A model generated the notes under the pieces. That model worked only from the letters and a program-made list of their open reading frames with translations, searched no databases and was not told the origin of the DNA. Positions 1-7,879 of a stretch of DNA of 29,412 nucleotides are shown here, one piece after another. A program made the translations under genes and the position numbers. Each line of letters starts with the position of its first letter. The first letter of the stretch is position 1. This DNA is from Methanosarcinaceae archaeon UBA470 (lineage in GTDB: Archaea; Halobacteriota; Methanosarcinia; Methanosarcinales; Methanosarcinaceae), in NCBI GenBank assembly GCA_002508425.1, contig DAKU01000095.1, forward strand, positions 1,673 to 31,084, read 5' to 3'.

Positions 1-131
1 ATAAAAAAGACTAATAGGACATAAATGAATGAATATTTCATTTAATTCTCCTTGCTTAATTGTTTGCATGGAGTTCAAACTTTAAATGTTTAGCGTTCGG
101 TGTAAGATCAAATAATAAAGAAAAAGTAAAA

Positions 132-146
132 GAGGTAAATGACCTC
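132..146 (-). terminator. Small hairpin at the end of the split 4Fe-4S gene
   Basis: GAGGT at 132-136 and ACCTC at 142-146 form a 5-bp stem with a 5-base loop, overlapping the stop codon of the C-terminal fragment. A weak candidate for a 3' end signal. The rest of 1-131 shows no gene. Confidence 0.2.
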
Positions 147-429
147 AATTTTCAAATGAAAGAGCATCCTTTGGGCATACCTCAATGCATCTGCCACATT
201 TTATGCAATCTCTCTTTGATAGGCTCTTGCGCACATCCAATTGCATTGGACACACCTTATCACATTTCTTGCAGTTAATACACTTCTCTTCAGTAAGATG
301 GATCAGGTATTTGTCCTTTCCTAGGATATGCTGCAATGTGCCCATTGGACAAAAAGTGCACCAAGTCCTGGGATTTATGGACAAACCAAGCAATATAGCT
401 ACTGTAGTGGTTGTGAGACACATAATCAC
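145..429 (-). pseudogene. C-terminal half of a membrane 4Fe-4S (NapH-type) protein, split by the element
   Basis: The 94-codon fragment begins in a hydrophobic helix. It continues into a CxxCP motif (residues 24-28) and two ferredoxin-type 4Fe-4S motifs (C50, C53, C56, C60 and C75, C78, C81, C85). This is the second half of a NapH/polyferredoxin-like membrane electron-transfer protein; the first half is at 12275-12616. The apparent start is a GTG that is simply an internal valine codon of the intact gene, and no ribosome site stands before it. A soluble dicluster ferredoxin might still be made from this fragment if an element promoter reads through, but I see no well-placed TATA box. The original electron donor and acceptor are unknown. 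Confidence 0.85.
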
Positions 430-431
430 AA
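425..431. repeat. Left attachment core (attL), ATCACAA
   Basis: Seven bases identical to 12282-12288, lying exactly where the C-terminal half of the split 4Fe-4S gene begins. On the coding (minus) strand the core reads TTGTGAT and contains the codon GTG in the same frame as in the N-terminal copy, so recombination restores the frame. Identity stops on both sides of the seven bases. The short length makes it a tentative core, supported mainly by its exact position at the gene break. Confidence 0.65.
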
Positions 432-472
432 TAATATAAGTAAAATAGGGTACATTATTGCCTATGAAGGAG
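432..472 (+). promoter_or_regulatory. Integrase promoter and ribosome site abutting attL
   Basis: An AT-rich TATA-like stretch (TAATATAAG, 432-440) begins right after the attachment core. GAAGGAG at 466-472 lies 10 bases before the integrase ATG at 483. Sequence upstream of the TATA box, where the BRE would lie, is host DNA in the integrated state. It would be element DNA in a circle, so integrase expression could differ between the two states. The promoter is inferred from position and composition. Confidence 0.5.
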
Positions 473-482
473 TTCTACAAAC

Positions 483-2096
483 ATGCAAGTACGTGAACTA
501 AAGAATGATGAAATCGTTATGCAGTGGCTACGAAGCAAGCAACCAAATACACATAAAACATATCTGCTGGCCATGCAGCACTATACCGAGTACACTGGCA
601 AGACACCCGTGACATTGCTAGAGGAGGCAAAAGCAGATATCCGCGCTGGAAAGTTGATGGACGAGAGGGGTATATTCGATATGCTGGGAGGGTATAGGAA
701 CTACCTGGAAAACAGGGAACTGGCGCCCTTGTCCATAATTCACTACCTGGCAGCGGTTAAGTCATTCTATCGCTACCGAAACATCGATGTCCCAATCCTT
801 CAGGATAAAATAAAGGCGGTCAAACTAAAGCAAAATAAAAAAGTACCTGATAAAGAAGCCATACAGCAGGCATTATCTGTATGTGGAGTGCGTGAAAAAG
901 CTATCGCGTTATCCGGTCTCTCTTCCGGTATGGGAGCAGCAGAAATATCCACACTGACGCTTAAAGCCTTCCAGGACGGCTATGATCCTGAAACCGAGAT
1001 CACTACCCTCGACATGCGAAGGGTAAAAGTACAACGGGACTACATTGCTTTTTTATCTCCAGAGGCGAGTCGTGCAGTACTAGCATACCTCGAACTTCGT
1101 GATCGTCCGACACGGACAGGCCGACAGGTGGACAAAGATATCCAAGCAAAGCAGAAAACGACACCGGATAGCTATCTATTCATAACCGAGCACGTACCCA
1201 TTGAGTACCTGAAAGAGAGTGACCCGAAGAGGCCAGCCGAAAGCGATAGCGAATATAGAAAACGGAAAGCGAAAGCGAAGAAAGAGGGAGTGGAATGCGA
1301 ACCACAAAGGAAGGCGGAGACCGAGCATGATTACAAGGCGAGACTTGAGAAAGAAAAACTCGCACGCGAAGAACTGAGGCGACTGACGCCGGATGCGATA
1401 CTTAAAGTGTACAGGAAGATTTCGGATCGTGCGGGCATGGATTCAGCGCCGGGTGTGTACAACCTCATTCGAAGCCACAACATGCGCAAGTGGTTCAACA
1501 GCACACTAAAGCGTGAAGGATGCGATAGCGATATCGTTGAGTTCTTTATGGGTCACACTCTGGGAGCCACGAAAGATGCATACCTAGACCTCGAAATCGA
1601 TGGCGGTGTCGAGAAACTCAAATCCATATACGCATCATTCGTGCCATATTTAACTATACAAAAAGAGCTTGACGTGGCGACCAGTGACGAATATAAGAAG
1701 ATAGAGGAAGAAAACCGGGTGCTGCGAGCGGAAACCGCCAGGCATGTAGTGGAGAGGTCAGAAATGGCCGATATGAAAAAGCAGCTACAGGAGCTTCAAC
1801 TTGCAATGGGTATCCTCCAGGTAATGTCAGCTGCCGATGAAAACGGATTAATGGATAGAGCTATCGAGGACGAGCCAGATGCGAAAGCCAGGAGGGAGTT
1901 GAAAGCAGATAAGGCCAGGAGAGCACGGTTAATGAACTCTCATATAGAGGATTCAGCGATCGAGGAGGCCAATAGAGAGGTAGGAATGACATCGGACGAG
2001 CTTGCAGAGTACAAAAAAAAGCTCGCTGACGAAGCCACACCTGAGAATAAGAAGGAGGCAAAGCCATCCCGTAAGCAATATCACGCCCATCGATAA
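483..2096 (+). CDS. Tyrosine recombinase (archaeal integrase)
   Basis: This 537-residue protein has the layout of archaeal tyrosine-type integrases. A helical core-binding region (about 10-110) is followed by a catalytic domain (about 125-380). Catalytic residues visible are H332 and R335 (HNMR), G357-H358 and the nucleophile candidate Y367 in AYLD. The box I segment reads SSGMGAAEI (147-155), with Gly where the first catalytic Arg would normally stand. The SSGM...EI form is, from memory, a variant seen in archaeal integrases, so the protein need not be dead. A charged insertion (about 225-300) splits the catalytic domain, and a long charged, coiled-coil-like tail follows residue 395. Its place 50 bases from attL identifies it as the element's own integrase. 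Confidence 0.9.
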   Translation: MQVRELKNDEIVMQWLRSKQPNTHKTYLLAMQHYTEYTGKTPVTLLEEAKADIRAGKLMDERGIFDMLGGYRNYLENRELAPLSIIHYLAAVKSFYRYRNIDVPILQDKIKAVKLKQNKKVPDKEAIQQALSVCGVREKAIALSGLSSGMGAAEISTLTLKAFQDGYDPETEITTLDMRRVKVQRDYIAFLSPEASRAVLAYLELRDRPTRTGRQVDKDIQAKQKTTPDSYLFITEHVPIEYLKESDPKRPAESDSEYRKRKAKAKKEGVECEPQRKAETEHDYKARLEKEKLAREELRRLTPDAILKVYRKISDRAGMDSAPGVYNLIRSHNMRKWFNSTLKREGCDSDIVEFFMGHTLGATKDAYLDLEIDGGVEKLKSIYASFVPYLTIQKELDVATSDEYKKIEEENRVLRAETARHVVERSEMADMKKQLQELQLAMGILQVMSAADENGLMDRAIEDEPDAKARRELKADKARRARLMNSHIEDSAIEEANREVGMTSDELAEYKKKLADEATPENKKEAKPSRKQYHAHR

Positions 2097-2124
2097 CGGA
2101 AATCCACGCATGCGCGATGATCGG

Positions 2125-2170
2125 AGTATATAAGGCGGTTCAAAATACCGCCTACAGTTACTGTTTTTAG
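2125..2170 (+). promoter_or_regulatory. TATA-like box followed by hairpin and T-run after the integrase gene
   Basis: AGTATATAAGG (about 2126-2135) resembles a TATA box. It runs into a perfect 7-bp inverted repeat, AGGCGGT (2133-2139) and ACCGCCT (2147-2153), then ACAGTTACTGT (itself palindromic) and a run of five T. This could be the integrase terminator, or an operator just downstream of a promoter for the small gene at 2332. The sequence does not decide between them. Confidence 0.4.
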
Positions 2171-2331
2171 ACATTCATCTCTGGGGAAAAATTAAATTCT
2201 ACCGCTATCGAAGTCTTGTTGAAGTCCAGCATCGGGCTTGCTTGTGTTCTCCAGTGGAAATCGGTATGTACAGGATGGATTTTCAGAAGGGTTATATACT
2301 TCCAAGTTGTTCTACAAGTCGAGGTAAATTT

Positions 2332-2472
2332 ATGCCATGTGTTGAAAAAACAATCAGCTTTGACGGTGATCTATACCAATGGGTCGATTCCATGAGAGGG
2401 GACGTGAAAAGGTCCACATTCATTAATCGTATACTACGCAATGAAATGAATAGGCAGAAAAAGGTTCAGTAG
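2332..2472 (+). CDS. Ribbon-helix-helix DNA-binding protein (46 aa)
   Basis: A short protein with the CopG/Arc-type pattern: a beta-strand with alternating residues (KTISFDGDLY, about 6-15), a first helix (QWVDSMRG) and a second helix starting at S/T (RSTFINRILRNEM). Such proteins bind DNA as dimers and often regulate copy number or early genes of plasmids and viruses. I start it at the ATG at 2332. GAGGT at 2321-2325 lies six bases before that ATG, and the longer open frame upstream (from 2242) has no family resemblance. A TATA-like TTATATACT at 2292-2300 fits a promoter with a short leader. It lies between the integrase and the replication gene, the usual place for a repressor of either. 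The target is unknown. Confidence 0.7.
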   Translation: MPCVEKTISFDGDLYQWVDSMRGDVKRSTFINRILRNEMNRQKKVQ

Positions 2473-2631
2473 ACGTTGAAAAAAAGGCATGTAGAGGCCG
2501 CCAGTGTTATCAGCACCATTCGGCGGCCCAGAAGAGCGATTCTGTCGGTATCGCACCCTTGTTGTGTATATAAGCACGCTGGGTAGATAAAGGCTGCGCT
2601 CGCTCTTTTACATGCCTCGAAATGAGGTACA
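2473..2631 (+). promoter_or_regulatory. Nested inverted repeats and promoter before the replication gene
   Basis: Outer arms AGGCATGTA (2485-2493) and TACATGCCT (2609-2617) are exact inverted repeats. Between them lies a 7-bp hairpin, GGCCGCC (2496-2502) with GGCGGCC (2522-2528). A TATA box (TGTATATAAGC, about 2563-2573) and a Shine-Dalgarno GAGGT (2624-2628) precede the ATG at 2632. The arrangement suits a replication origin or operator region for the adjacent primase-helicase gene. That role is inferred. Confidence 0.5.
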
Positions 2632-5600
2632 ATGACCAAACACAAATCCGGTGTCAATTACCAGCTTGACGCAACTGGAAACCGTCACCCTTCCAAGATG
2701 GCTGCTCATCGCGTTTTCCACAATACTAAAAAAGGACAAACTTCACTGGTACGGAAAACATTGCAAGCTGGGGCAACTACTGGCCTCATCGCTGCCTCGC
2801 TGGACCTTCGGCTTCCGTTTTGTCTAATCGGACCAACTCGAAAAAACGTCAACGAGGTAATGAAAAGCGCTGCGAAATACACTGATCGTGAAGAGTTGAG
2901 GGAGTGGGCGGAGTTCGATCCGCTAGGGCTGCCATTGTATACCCTTCCAACGAGTCTCGATTGTCCACTAGTGAAAGCAGAGATTGCAGCGTGCCCGGAT
3001 AAAAAGAGGATACCGATCTTCTTTCCAACATGCAAAACCTGTGGCCGGAGCGAAACATGTCCGCCTTACAATTTCCTACTCCACGGTATGCAGATGACGA
3101 ATATCGAGGGAATCGGGATCACTCGCGCAAGTCTCAAAGCATCACTGCACAGCGAAGAGAGAGACCGGATTCAAGGAATCGTGGACGAGAGTAATCTCTC
3201 CTGGGGAAGCCTTAGACTACGAATGATCCGTAAGTTCTGTAAAGTGTTTTTCGATGACGAGTGCCACACTCATGAGATACCTGAGTCGAAGCGCATAACG
3301 ATTATGGATATCACGAACAGCTGCCTCTATAATTTCAAATCGATCTACAGGGCGGTGCTAGAGGCTAATGGCTCCTACGAACTCGAAGGAGAAGAGTTTG
3401 AAGGCTTTGTCACAGGTGAAAAGAAGTACGGGGGACGCTACGGGCACGTTGTTGAAGTGATTCGGCTCCTTGATGATCTGCTGAACAGTTCAGAGCTGCT
3501 TGAAACCATTCAAAATGTAAGGGAAAGGATGGGAAATCCAGGCCACCGACGCGAGTTATTGACAGGAAAGGTGAAAAATCCACACTGGCTGGACTTGGAT
3601 GCGCCTGGCAACATCGGCGCATATGCAAGCATAATCAACCAGTTGCATAGGATGTACGAAGATATCAATAACGGTAGCCTGGTTCTGGAAAGGGAAAAAG
3701 TCCTTGACCTTCTGCATATTTTTTATGTCGTATGCGCTGAGTACGTAACCGTGCAAATATACCCGGATGCCAGTGTCGAATACGCGGACCTTGTAGCAAT
3801 TGATTATCGTGGTGAGGAGCTTTTCAAAAAGTTCATGCAGTCGCGCCTCGATGGAAATCATCGTGGCTTCTTATTGTCAGCGACGCCCAGCGATTTCCGT
3901 TACACTTGTCTGGCAAGCAATGGAAAAATGAGGGATTTATTTTTCAATAACGGCGGCGACCCTGAGGAGTTGCGCGGTGATCCAAATGGCTCGTGCGGAA
4001 GTCAACTTATCATCGCGGACACCTGGAGATTGACCGGCCGTGGCCGTAATTCCATACTCGATAGACTTGATTACATTGTCGATGCTATCAAAAACATCGT
4101 CGAGCAGCATGGTGTTTCAAACTGCGCGGTTATCGCAGTCAGCGCCCGGCAGGGTAGCATTATTCGGCAGGCGCTAGGAAAAGCAGATGTGCCGGTACCG
4201 CTTGTCGATTATTACCGCAGTGCAGATTCTGTAAGTACGACCTATGAAAAGGACGGGAAACAAATCCGCATCGGTATACTCGTTGGAGCTGCTGAAACCC
4301 CAGCTCACACTATGGATGCTTTCTCGAAAACCGCTTCGGAGTCCGCAAAGAAGAGGATTATCGATATCTATCAGGCCACATACCAGACCACCGGACGCTT
4401 TAAATCATCGTCAGGGCTGCCATCTGTCATTTATTGCTTAGGAATCGATGCGCTGACCGTTGAAAATTTCACAACCTGGGGCACTGAGTACGATGTTTCC
4501 GTAGACTTGAAAGCAAAACGTGATCGGTATACGGTGAAAGTAAAGAAGGCGATAGCACGGCCCCGGATTGAGCACGCAACTGATAAATATATTAGTCAAC
4601 TTTTGGGGTCACAGCATATGGATATTGGAAACGTCGAACAATCCCGGTGCGAAGTTTTTGAGCAAAAATCGTTAGCGCCCCAAGTTTGTACATCACTTCC
4701 ATTATTATATTACACAAATTATCCACATACGGTTGGCCACATTATAAAATTACCGGACTTACCTCAAAAGCTGCTTTCCCTATTATATGAATATAGGGAA
4801 AGGCTGGAAAAATACTCTTTCCGATATTATCAAATGTTTGCTACTGATACCGGTATTTTTCTCTCCCGATACACTACAAAACATGTACAAAGTTGGGGCA
4901 GTCACGATTTTGAGTGGGAAAACTTCCAGTCTTTTTCTGATTACGCTAACGGCAGACCGCTTGAGATCGAATGCAATAGTCGAGAGGAAGAGGGTGCAGT
5001 GGCTACCGATGCCGGAACGATCGAAACGCCAAAAAACTATCCAAACGACTATCCTTTAGACGACTTCGACCAGCTCCAGGATATGCCTATTGATGCTGAT
5101 TACGTAGTCCCGGAGGATCGGTACACTCCTGAATCCTGGGCTGCATGGCTCGAACATTTAGATGCGCAGATTGTGAAGGCCAGGATCAGTCCGGCTTTGA
5201 CGTACGTGAACTCCCTGGACTTCCTTCATGAGGTTTTCGGGACACGGCCCGATTTATACTATCGACAGGAGTGGATTAATGGCAAAATGGGCTACGTAGC
5301 CATGCGTCGTTCGCCATACGTGCCTTTGAAAGAGCAGTATAGGCTATACGAAAGGCACTTCGCAGGGACAACCACCTTAGGTATGCCGTGTATAATGGAG
5401 GCAGGGATGGTTAAATGGCTATGCTTCGACATCGACGCTCACCAGAGGGCCGATGATACAGGGGTTACGCTCATCAAAAAGCGATATACAGCCGAGACAA
5501 AGACTTTCAAGCTCCTTCGTTGGTTGCATGATCACAACATACCTTATATCCTCGAAAAATCGGGCAGCACTGCCTCATATCACATTTGGATATCCCTGAA

Positions 5601-6279
5601 ACCAGTTGAAGCGAAGCTGGCAATGCTGTTCGGGCGGTCGATAGCCAGGGCAGCCGGTGTCACGGATATTGAAATTAATCCGAAGCAAAGCAAACCTGGC
5701 TCAAAAGGTTCTGGAAATCAGGTTAAATTACCCTGGGGAAAGCATCAATTGCATGGGGGATGGTCGAAATTATTCATTGCTGGAAAGTGGACCGGGGTGG
5801 GTGATTTCACCAGCATTACGCATCGGGCGATTGATATTTCGGAATTTAATACCGATGCACCAAAGTTAACGACTATTAAGGAAGCGTTGGCCAACGAGCC
5901 GGTGCTATACGAAAACGGGGTTGGTTACGTGATAGCCGAATCTGTGGAATACGGATGCGGTGGCACTCCTGGCATCCGTCCTATCATCTCCTGGCTACTT
6001 TCGCAGACGCTAACCGGTAGCGAGGGGCACAGTGCCAGAATTTACATCGTCCGTGAATACCTTAACGCCGGGTATACTCCAGAGGAGATCGCGCCGCTGT
6101 TCAGCAAGCAGCCTGACTACGATTACGAGATAACCCTGGGGTACATCAGGGGCCTGGCAGCAAAGGATTTCGGAAACGTAGCGCACAGCACAATCTGGCA
6201 GAATTGTCCAGAGCTTGCTGCAATGTACGAAAACGCGACCGGAAGAAGCCTTGAGACCAGGGAAGCAGTCACAGCATAG
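2632..6279 (+). CDS. SF2-helicase-like / archaeo-eukaryotic primase / PriL-like fusion (replication protein)
   Basis: This 1215-residue protein is the likely replication initiator of the element. The N-terminal part resembles a degenerate superfamily 2 helicase: a Walker-A-like stretch AGATTGL (46-52), DDECH as motif II (208-212), LLSATP as motif III (414-419), and a QTTGR stretch like motif VI before residue 590. Cysteines 134, 137 and 143 plus two earlier ones may bind metal. The C-terminal part is an archaeo-eukaryotic primase/PrimPol: FDID (932-935, metal-binding Asp pair), SG...YHIW with H984, and PKQ (1017-1019) followed by GNQVKLPWGKH. A PriL-C-terminal-like segment (1100-1200) keeps only C1109 and C1192, fewer than the four cysteines of a true PriL iron-sulfur site. 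The primase motifs recall TOTE-type primases, but no TOTE nuclease partner is nearby. The start at 2632 has a ribosome site. Confidence 0.85.
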   Translation: MTKHKSGVNYQLDATGNRHPSKMAAHRVFHNTKKGQTSLVRKTLQAGATTGLIAASLDLRLPFCLIGPTRKNVNEVMKSAAKYTDREELREWAEFDPLGLPLYTLPTSLDCPLVKAEIAACPDKKRIPIFFPTCKTCGRSETCPPYNFLLHGMQMTNIEGIGITRASLKASLHSEERDRIQGIVDESNLSWGSLRLRMIRKFCKVFFDDECHTHEIPESKRITIMDITNSCLYNFKSIYRAVLEANGSYELEGEEFEGFVTGEKKYGGRYGHVVEVIRLLDDLLNSSELLETIQNVRERMGNPGHRRELLTGKVKNPHWLDLDAPGNIGAYASIINQLHRMYEDINNGSLVLEREKVLDLLHIFYVVCAEYVTVQIYPDASVEYADLVAIDYRGEELFKKFMQSRLDGNHRGFLLSATPSDFRYTCLASNGKMRDLFFNNGGDPEELRGDPNGSCGSQLIIADTWRLTGRGRNSILDRLDYIVDAIKNIVEQHGVSNCAVIAVSARQGSIIRQALGKADVPVPLVDYYRSADSVSTTYEKDGKQIRIGILVGAAETPAHTMDAFSKTASESAKKRIIDIYQATYQTTGRFKSSSGLPSVIYCLGIDALTVENFTTWGTEYDVSVDLKAKRDRYTVKVKKAIARPRIEHATDKYISQLLGSQHMDIGNVEQSRCEVFEQKSLAPQVCTSLPLLYYTNYPHTVGHIIKLPDLPQKLLSLLYEYRERLEKYSFRYYQMFATDTGIFLSRYTTKHVQSWGSHDFEWENFQSFSDYANGRPLEIECNSREEEGAVATDAGTIETPKNYPNDYPLDDFDQLQDMPIDADYVVPEDRYTPESWAAWLEHLDAQIVKARISPALTYVNSLDFLHEVFGTRPDLYYRQEWINGKMGYVAMRRSPYVPLKEQYRLYERHFAGTTTLGMPCIMEAGMVKWLCFDIDAHQRADDTGVTLIKKRYTAETKTFKLLRWLHDHNIPYILEKSGSTASYHIWISLKPVEAKLAMLFGRSIARAAGVTDIEINPKQSKPGSKGSGNQVKLPWGKHQLHGGWSKLFIAGKWTGVGDFTSITHRAIDISEFNTDAPKLTTIKEALANEPVLYENGVGYVIAESVEYGCGGTPGIRPIISWLLSQTLTGSEGHSARIYIVREYLNAGYTPEEIAPLFSKQPDYDYEITLGYIRGLAAKDFGNVAHSTIWQNCPELAAMYENATGRSLETREAVTA

Positions 6280-6298
6280 TGAAAAGGGAGGAGGATAT

Positions 6299-6323
6299 GG
6301 CAGCCTGACGCCCACAAGCTGCC
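6299..6323 (+). terminator. Hairpin downstream of the replication gene
   Basis: GGCAGC (6299-6304) and GCTGCC (6318-6323) form a 6-bp stem with a 13-base loop, 20 bases after the stop codon. A second small stem (GCACG 6401-6405, CGTGC 6413-6417) is followed by a T-rich stretch. One or both could end the replication transcript. Confidence 0.3.
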
Positions 6324-6435
6324 TATGCCTTAGCCTCGGACGGCAGGTTTGAATGACTTAACAGTCCTACCGTTTCTGGTTTTTGCAGGTTGATAAAACA
6401 GCACGCTCGCAACGTGCATTTTATATTTGTTTTAC

Positions 6436-6490
6436 TTGTATATAAACTTATTGTCTAAAAATGTTAATAAATGAGGTAAGTTTATTAACA
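6436..6490 (+). promoter_or_regulatory. TATA box with perfect 10-bp operator-like palindrome
   Basis: A strong TATA box (TTGTATATAAAC, 6436-6447) is followed by TGTTAATAAA (6462-6471) and its exact inverse TTTATTAACA (6481-6490), separated by nine bases. The palindrome covers the expected transcription start, as a repressor operator would. A 53-codon rightward frame (6461-6622) starts inside it, but it resembles no family I know. The alternatives are a regulated small RNA or an AT-rich origin element. Otherwise 6280-6627 shows no convincing gene. Confidence 0.5.
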
Positions 6491-6627
6491 TCATTATCGT
6501 TATCGGCTAATGCATTGCGTATTCTCTTCGTTATCTATCGGCATAATCGATATCAAAAGACGAAAAGCACTCTTACTAATTTCCCTCATATGCGCCTTTC
6601 GCCGCTGTCGATTCCGGTTTAGGTATA

Positions 6628-7497
6628 CTACTTTGAGGCGTTAGCTTTCGCTTTTCGTTGCCCAGCTTTGCCGACCGGTGCCTCTTTCGCCCAATTTTGT
6701 AACTGCCTTGCGGAATAACCGCATGCAGTAGCCAGTTCATCCCAAGTGTGCGATCGCTTCATATTTACAAGCAGTAATGAGAGTGCGTCGGCTTTGTTTC
6801 GTATTGACTCTAATACCATAGGGTTAGGCGCTTCATCGTTGATACTGTCCATCAGCTCCTTCAATTTCTTACTCTTCATGGCGAATGAGATCTTTTTGTA
6901 ATATGCTTCCATCTCACGGTCAGGACGTGGGACATGGATTACCGGGATTAACTCGGCCGACTCACCGTGTTCCCCATCATAGAATTTGAACTTCTCTTTT
7001 GAGACAAGCCCATCCATATTTGTTTTCAGTATTCGGTATTCGCAGGTGTTAATGTCATGCTCCCGATCGATTTTGACAGGGTGAAGGATACCGTTCATGG
7101 ATTCTCGCAGGTTGATGTCCATAAAACGTGCATTTGGTGTCGTGAAGATGCAGCAGATGTTTTTGTACCTGAGTATTTGCGTAACTATTGACATGATCTT
7201 ATTCGACAACTTTTGGAAATCACGCGCGGCAACCCCTACCCCGACTTCATCGAAGATTATGGCTTGACCCTTCTCGATATTGTTTAACTTCTCAAGGAAC
7301 TCGTTCACGTCAAACACGATTCTTGGATCGCTTTTAAATGACGGGTCAACCTTGCAAGCGAAGGAAACGGCACAAATGGACTTTCCACATCCCATTTCAC
7401 CGATAACGAGCAGCATTGAACTTTTGTCCTCCGTGTTCACTCGCTTTCGAACTACTCCCGTTACTATGTCGAATGATTTACTCACTGTCGCCTCCAT
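6628..7497 (-). CDS. P-loop ATPase (Zot/HerA-FtsK-like) with C-terminal helix-turn-helix
   Basis: The 289-residue protein has a clear Walker A (GEMGCGKS, 33-40) and Walker B (AIIFDEVG, 79-86). A conserved-looking RDFQKLSNK segment follows, then a TTPN motif (119-122) that fits the sensor strand. This is the pattern of Zot-like and HerA/FtsK-type ATPases that archaeal viruses and plasmids use for DNA packaging, extrusion or transfer; I could not place it more finely. Residues 249-272 look like an added helix-turn-helix (WDELATACGYSARQLQNW), followed by a Lys-rich tail, suggesting direct DNA contact. It is the last gene of a leftward operon and its start overlaps the preceding gene by 20 bases. 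No membrane helix is evident. Confidence 0.75.
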   Translation of the reverse strand: MEATVSKSFDIVTGVVRKRVNTEDKSSMLLVIGEMGCGKSICAVSFACKVDPSFKSDPRIVFDVNEFLEKLNNIEKGQAIIFDEVGVGVAARDFQKLSNKIMSIVTQILRYKNICCIFTTPNARFMDINLRESMNGILHPVKIDREHDINTCEYRILKTNMDGLVSKEKFKFYDGEHGESAELIPVIHVPRPDREMEAYYKKISFAMKSKKLKELMDSINDEAPNPMVLESIRNKADALSLLLVNMKRSHTWDELATACGYSARQLQNWAKEAPVGKAGQRKAKANASK

Positions 7498-7879
7498 TGC
7501 TGATCTCGTCCAGGTAAGAGGTCATGCTCGATCCCTGCCTATGGCCAAGCCAACCGAGACGGAAAGCGAGCCTGATAAGTGCCTGATGCTTCATGCGGTA
7601 CACTTTTCGATTATGGTCAGCTGCAATAAAAGCACGCGCGGAAGAGTTGTTTGCCTTTTTCTTCCTGAGTTGTGAGATAGCTTTCATGTCATCCGTGTAT
7701 GGTTTATCAATGAATGGAGCGAGATTGTCCTCAAGATTATCGATCAGTTGATTTACTGAGGTGTAGTTGCCTACCGATGCGTTTTCTGTAATGAACATTA
7801 ACGATCGGTAGACAATATCCGGCATGGAGAGGCGTTGTTCCTCATCATGACTTCTTAAACCACTTCTGCTGCTACCCAT
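7478..7879 (-). CDS. Hypothetical protein (133 aa) of the ATPase operon
   Basis: I do not recognise a family. The protein is soluble and charged, with a predicted-helical N-terminal half and a basic segment around residues 70-110 (LRKKKANN, HNRKVYRMKH), which could touch nucleic acid. It overlaps the gene before it by 25 bases (7855-7879) and the ATPase gene after it by 20 bases (7478-7497). It is therefore very likely translated together with them and may work as a partner of the ATPase. Confidence 0.7.
   Translation of the reverse strand: MGSSRSGLRSHDEEQRLSMPDIVYRSLMFITENASVGNYTSVNQLIDNLEDNLAPFIDKPYTDDMKAISQLRKKKANNSSARAFIAADHNRKVYRMKHQALIRLAFRLGWLGHRQGSSMTSYLDEISNGGDSE

Noticed and set aside
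2242..2331. Upstream extension of the ribbon-helix-helix gene
   Set aside because: The extra 30 codons include the TATA box and ribosome site region and lack resemblance to the RHH family; the ATG at 2332 has a well-placed GAGGT.
2632..6279. A complete TOTE conflict (defence) system
   Set aside because: The primase motifs resemble TOTE primases, but no restriction-type nuclease or other TOTE component lies beside it, and the place beside an integrase and possible origin suits a replication protein.
6461..6622. A 53-codon rightward frame starting in the 6462-6490 palindrome
   Set aside because: It has a plausible promoter, but no ribosome site or family signature; left as a possibility in the findings instead of a gene call.
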